From Rubrivivax sp. (GTDB lineage: Bacteria > Pseudomonadota > Gammaproteobacteria > Burkholderiales > Burkholderiaceae_C), in the NCBI GenBank assembly GCA_016719535.1, contig JADJYX010000041.1, positions 407,560-471,559 on the forward strand: a stretch of DNA of 64,000 bases. The letters are read 5' to 3'. Below the pieces are notes generated by a model. The model searched no databases, had not been told where the DNA came from, and saw only the letters and a program-made list of their open reading frames with translations. Of the stretch, positions 62,001 through 64,000 are shown in pieces; position 1 is the first letter of the stretch, and the number at the start of each line of letters is the position of its first letter. A program made the position numbers and the translations under genes.

Positions 62001-62550
62001 GCGTCGGTCTGCCGGCGGCGTCGACCTTGTCCGAGAACGCCGGGTTTTCGGGCGTGATGCCGCCGTCGATGATGCCGATGATGACGTTCTCGCCCGTGAC
62101 GCCGTTGGTGTGCAGGCCACCCGGCGTGGTGAGGCCCAGGAACCCTGGCGTACGGCTGGTGTCGAGCGAAAGGGCCGCATTCTCGGACACCGCGACCACG
62201 GCCGTGTTGGTCTTGAGTCTGGCCACCTCGGCGTCGGTCAGCAAGGCCGAGAAGCCATTGAAGGCCACGCTGTAGCGGTGCGTGACCGGCACGTTGCCCA
62301 GCGAGGCGAGCACGGTGGCCTGACGGCTGCTGAGGTAGTTGCGGTAGGCCAGCACACTGGCCGCACGCGCGTTGAACTTCTGGCCGAGCGTGGGCCTGGT
62401 GGCAGGGTAGCCCTGCACGCTGCCGGTGTAGCCGGCAGCCGGTGCGTCAACCAGTTGCACGATGTAGGACTTGCGAGCGGCCTGTTGTGCGCCGGCAGTG
62501 CCGGCAGCCATCAGCAGCGCGGTGGCCCAGATCCACGGGGATTTCGTCAT
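58960..62550 (-). CDS. Subtilisin-like (S8) serine protease with PA domain
   Basis: A large exported protease, up to 1196 residues. Signal ATALLMAAGTAGAQ, an inhibitor I9 propeptide (YIVQLVDAPAAGY; ends near residue 125), then the S8 domain with catalytic Asp162 (IGIIDGG), His252 (DGHGTHTAS) and Ser612 (GTSMSSPHVAGM). A PA insert lies near 380-510, and an Fn3-like domain follows near 690-790, as in plant-type subtilases. A beta-rich C-terminal domain ends near residue 1029 (GGGSRITLSS). The last ~165 residues are basic and low in complexity, lie in a repeat and overlap the next gene, so a stop was probably lost. AGGAGGAG precedes the ATG. It is cotranscribed with the PEP-CTERM gene. Confidence 0.88.
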   Translation of the reverse strand: MTKSPWIWATALLMAAGTAGAQQAARKSYIVQLVDAPAAGYTGSVQGYPATRPTLGQKFNARAASVLAYRNYLSSRQATVLASLGNVPVTHRYSVAFNGFSALLTDAEVARLKTNTAVVAVSENAALSLDTSRTPGFLGLTTPGGLHTNGVTGENVIIGIIDGGITPENPAFSDKVDAAGRPTPSHLPGTVVYQPITNVRAWAGSCQTGPGFPAGSCNNKLIGARFYNQGRDNNGLVNQSVEFESPRDADGHGTHTASTAGGNTGVASSVNGSATGLLSGMAPRARIAAYKVCWLTNLRPTAVCFSNDSVSAIDQAVADGVDVLNFSISGTRTNFLDPVEVAFLFAADAGVFVAASAGNEGPANTVAHMSPWLTTVAASTHDRLNIATVTLGNGSAYTGPSLQAAGLPSKPLILSTEAGVFPLASLTALQQAALRLCFANADLADPTLLGAAAGSAAALDPAKVAGKIVVCDRGANNRVNKSLATLEAGGAGTIVINTAQNTLNDDAHFVPTVHLSHLDRTAVRSYAAGGAGTASFGPSSLAPNVVAPVMADFSSRGPNLASASILKPDITAPGVGILAAYAPPLADAAQTSAQIAVGNFPAPSFNYLQGTSMSSPHVAGMAALLKQARPTWSPAAIKSALMTTTTGVKLVNGSPDLNRFGYGAGHANPTAAAGVGLVYDAGFPDYAAFLCGQGLLNPTGATCNAFGLLPAWDLNLPSLKSEVVGRQTIRRTVTNVSGNPATFTASVTMPGYNTVVTPAALNLPAGGQGSFTVTATRTDAPIGNWAFGNLDWSNGVQTVRSPLTLKALQLVAPGSIEETRVRANRLFTVGTGYDGTLRGSTVGLVPATRTAGSVNFGADNCSVSFDVPVGAHALRVALFDSETTGNGLDDLDVEIYRGADLATATLVGGSGGVISNELAQIASPAAGKYWVCIVGFGTGRAGATSSNYTLSRWLVAPGNGLANSLRVTTPATVVTAGTGTVGFVWAVAAGQRYFTTVQFTDGANTQIGTTSLYIDNQAPLIAPPSGGGSRITLSSRSAAARRPGDPAPARLGWPVSPTAASAARGGLRPILWGAARSAGLGAWIEVGWTAGAPPWRQGGDHRGHRAHRPSAADVPSGLRAMSGSTPRDPDRQDEGPAATVDATKRAAPGYHGWWPAHPRRPRIRQEAASWAQATRSRGSQPGRSWATVLRTRCSTR
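59225..59470. repeat. Diverged ~250-base repeat, copy 1
   Basis: Read on the minus strand, it begins CGCATCACGCT and ends AAGGGGGCGATCACAGGGG. A clearly related copy in the same orientation lies at 63480-63735. Shared blocks include GCGTCCGCAGCG, GATCGAGGTTGGCTGGA-like sequence and the terminal AAGGGGGCGATCACAGGGG. It forms the doubtful tail of the protease frame. Confidence 0.75.
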
Positions 62551-62584
62551 CGAGTCTTCTCCTCCTGCGTGGTGCGCAGCCGGG

Positions 62585-63304
62585 TTAGCGGGCCAAGCGG
62601 CGGCGGGTCAACGCCAGGCCGCCCAGACTCAGGGCCATCAGCCACAGGGCCGATGGTGCGGGGCTCGTCAACGACAGGTTGTCGATCGCGAACTGCAGGT
62701 CGTTGAACAGGAATCCGGCGTTGTCGAAGTCGGCGCCGCTGCGCACGCAGTTGGGCCCGATGAATGCGCAGGCGCCGAGCGTCAGCGAGCTGAAGAGAGG
62801 GGAATTGCCGATGCTCCACCCCTCGAACAGGAAGTCACCCGGATTGGCGGCATCCTCGAGCAGCGGCAGGGTCAGCGTGGCCAGTCCGCCGTCCCACAGC
62901 GTGCCTGACAGCTGCAGTCCCATCAGGGCGCCGGCGAAAAGACCTGGAGCGGGCAACGGCAGCGGGAAGAAGGCGACATCGAGGCCCTGGATCGAGAAGG
63001 CGCGCGGCGCCGTGATGGTGACTTCCGCACCATTGAGGGCCGTGAGGTAGGTGGTGGCGTTGTTGCGGATGCAGGATTCGACGCCCACCGCGCAGAACGA
63101 GAGGTCGACGAGCGCGTCACCGCCCGTAGGTGTGAAGGTGAAGCCCGCTTCGGTATACGACGCGTCGGCCTGGCCCGGGCCGACCACGGTCAGCGGTGGC
63201 GCCGATTCGAAGCTGCCGGTCGTCGCCGAGGCGACCGTGGAGATGGCTGCGGCTGACAGCACCGCGGCGCCGGTCAGGCACCTGGCCCAGGAGAGACTGA
63301 ACAT
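62585..63304 (-). CDS. Exported protein with PEP-CTERM-like sorting signal
   Basis: A 239-residue protein with a signal peptide (LTGAAVLSAAAISTVASA) and a C-terminal SPAPSALWLMALSLGGLALTRRRLAR, a PEP-CTERM variant in which PAP replaces the usual PEP. The middle (FSIQGLDVAFFPLPLPAPGL, FDNAGFLFNDLQFAIDNLSL) looks like the beta-rich NF038129-type PEP-CTERM proteins. It is followed after 34 bases by the subtilisin-like gene. Fixed pairing with a protease suggests processing, but this is an inference. Confidence 0.82.
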   Translation of the reverse strand: MFSLSWARCLTGAAVLSAAAISTVASATTGSFESAPPLTVVGPGQADASYTEAGFTFTPTGGDALVDLSFCAVGVESCIRNNATTYLTALNGAEVTITAPRAFSIQGLDVAFFPLPLPAPGLFAGALMGLQLSGTLWDGGLATLTLPLLEDAANPGDFLFEGWSIGNSPLFSSLTLGACAFIGPNCVRSGADFDNAGFLFNDLQFAIDNLSLTSPAPSALWLMALSLGGLALTRRRLAR

Positions 63305-63859
63305 GGCAAGAGCCCTTTCGTCGCAAGGAGAAACCGGGAATCGGCCTGTTGGCCCGGGTCGCATGTCTGTGGGTTGCGACCTGGGTCGATTCGGAACGAC
63401 CGATCAGAAGGCCCACCCGATCGAAAGGCCGACCTTTCAAGGTTAGCAACACCCGGGCCGGCAGCACACCCCTGACTCCCCTGTGATCGCCCCCTTGAAT
63501 GGAGGGGAAAGGTGTGGTCCACAACCTCGATCCAGCCAACGTCGATCCCGACATCCGAGGCCTGCACGCGAGCGTGGGCTCGACGACCGCCCCGGTGGAT
63601 GGGCCCGGGAAGACCGCGCTGGCCGCTGCGGACGCTTGCCGTCTGCTGCTGACTTGCCAGCTCGAAGGTCGGGTGGTGTTGCGGTGGCCGTCGGGGTTCG
63701 GCGCGGCGATCGGCTGCTGCAGCGTGATGCGGCCGCACGGCCTGCCTGCGTCGCCGGCCGTTGCACGCCGCCTGAACGCGAAAGAGGGCCCGGGCGGGTA
63801 CTGGCTCCGCGGCGCGGTGACCTGGCCGTCGACGCCTGCGCCTCGAGGGGGCGACCCGG
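63305..63859. repeat. Gene-free stretch holding copy 2 of the ~250-base repeat
   Basis: Copy 2 runs from about 63480 to 63735 and matches 59225-59470 in the same (minus) direction. The part next to the PEP-CTERM gene (63305-63479) should hold its promoter; AAAGGG lies before its ATG. The remaining ~120 bases show nothing I can name. Copy 2 could be the tail of a lost gene similar to the subtilisin-like gene. Confidence 0.65.
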
Positions 63860-64000
63860 TCACCCAGGGTGCCTGGGCCCGGTGACCGCTCGTGCAGCGA
63901 TCAAGGCGTCCAGCGCATCAATGGCGAGCAGGATGACGATGCCCAGGCCGAGGTTGATCGAGACCCACGTGCGGATGCGTGCCAGCGCCGCGCCACCGGC
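63860..64000 (-). CDS. C-terminal end of an integral membrane protein, cut by window edge
   Basis: The last 46 residues of a protein that enters from beyond base 64000: it reads ARIRTWVSINLGLG, then a hydrophobic helix IVILLAIDALDALIAARA, and ends GPRHPG at a TGA. One transmembrane helix is visible. It resembles the end of CopD- or DUF2214-like membrane proteins, too little to assign. Codon use fits a real gene of this genome. Confidence 0.55.
   Translation of the reverse strand, partial: AGGAALARIRTWVSINLGLGIVILLAIDALDALIAARAVTGPRHPG

Noticed and set aside
63499..63885. A 128-codon plus-strand frame in the terminal gap
   Set aside because: It lies across repeat copy 2 in the opposite direction, has no ribosome-binding site and no recognisable protein features.

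Overview
The window is very GC-rich and gene-dense, with many 4-base ATGA/GTGA overlaps. Its content (homoprotocatechuate catabolism, dissimilatory APS reductase, an aryl-polyene pigment cluster, PEP-CTERM proteins, HDOD and DUF808 proteins) suggests a betaproteobacterium of the Burkholderiales, probably a Rubrivivax/Leptothrix-like lineage with sulfur-oxidising capacity. This taxonomic reading is an inference from gene content.

Layout. (1) 1-1845: the end of a homoprotocatechuate meta-cleavage operon (hpaD partial, hpaF, hpaH). (2) 1882-9724: a sulfur-oxidation locus. A LysR regulator diverges from sat, a phosphoesterase and aprM-aprB-aprA, followed by an unknown protein, an FKBP-type protein, a 56-residue protein and a rhodanese. 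Together Apr and Sat would oxidise sulfite through APS to sulfate and make ATP. (3) 9736-11721: on the opposite strand, a lipoprotein cytochrome cd1 homologue with two c-heme domains. (4) 11836-23858: mostly housekeeping and accessory genes (EamA transporter, CobW GTPase, YtcJ-like amidohydrolase, HDOD, methyltransferase, DUF808, FKBP, anion permease, DUF3016, GDSL esterase), a large inverted repeat at 18154-18766, and glnS with an unusual internal insertion.

(5) 23890-51047: an aryl-polyene-type type II PKS cluster. The right part is one long minus-strand operon: ACP, membrane protein, AMP-ligase/dehydratase fusion, LpxL-like acyltransferase, LolA, MMPL exporter, polysaccharide deacetylase, methyltransferase, KS/CLF pair 1, dehydratase, ketoreductase, three envelope proteins, hydrolase, KS/CLF pair 2 and a halogenase-like flavoenzyme. 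The left part holds a third KS, a second ACP and PAP2 on the minus strand, diverging from a second halogenase-like flavoenzyme, MipA, a PlsC-like acyltransferase and a glycosyltransferase on the plus strand. Between the two parts sits a two-gene block (TSP3/dockerin-type protein and PEP-CTERM protein) flanked by perfect 30-bp direct repeats. The cluster looks able to make a halogenated, lipid-anchored aryl polyene in the manner of xanthomonadin.

(6) 51142-57717: a LytTR/LytS two-component pair, then an operon of ABC ATPase, FtsX-like permease, LolA-like protein and outer-membrane-barrel-like protein, headed by a frameshifted periplasmic gene. (7) 57920-64000: a small membrane protein, a frameshifted LysM/lysozyme-like gene, a subtilisin-like protease paired with a PEP-CTERM protein, two diverged copies of a ~250-bp repeat, and the C-terminal end of a membrane protein at the window edge. 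No rRNA, tRNA, CRISPR array or recognisable insertion sequence was seen.
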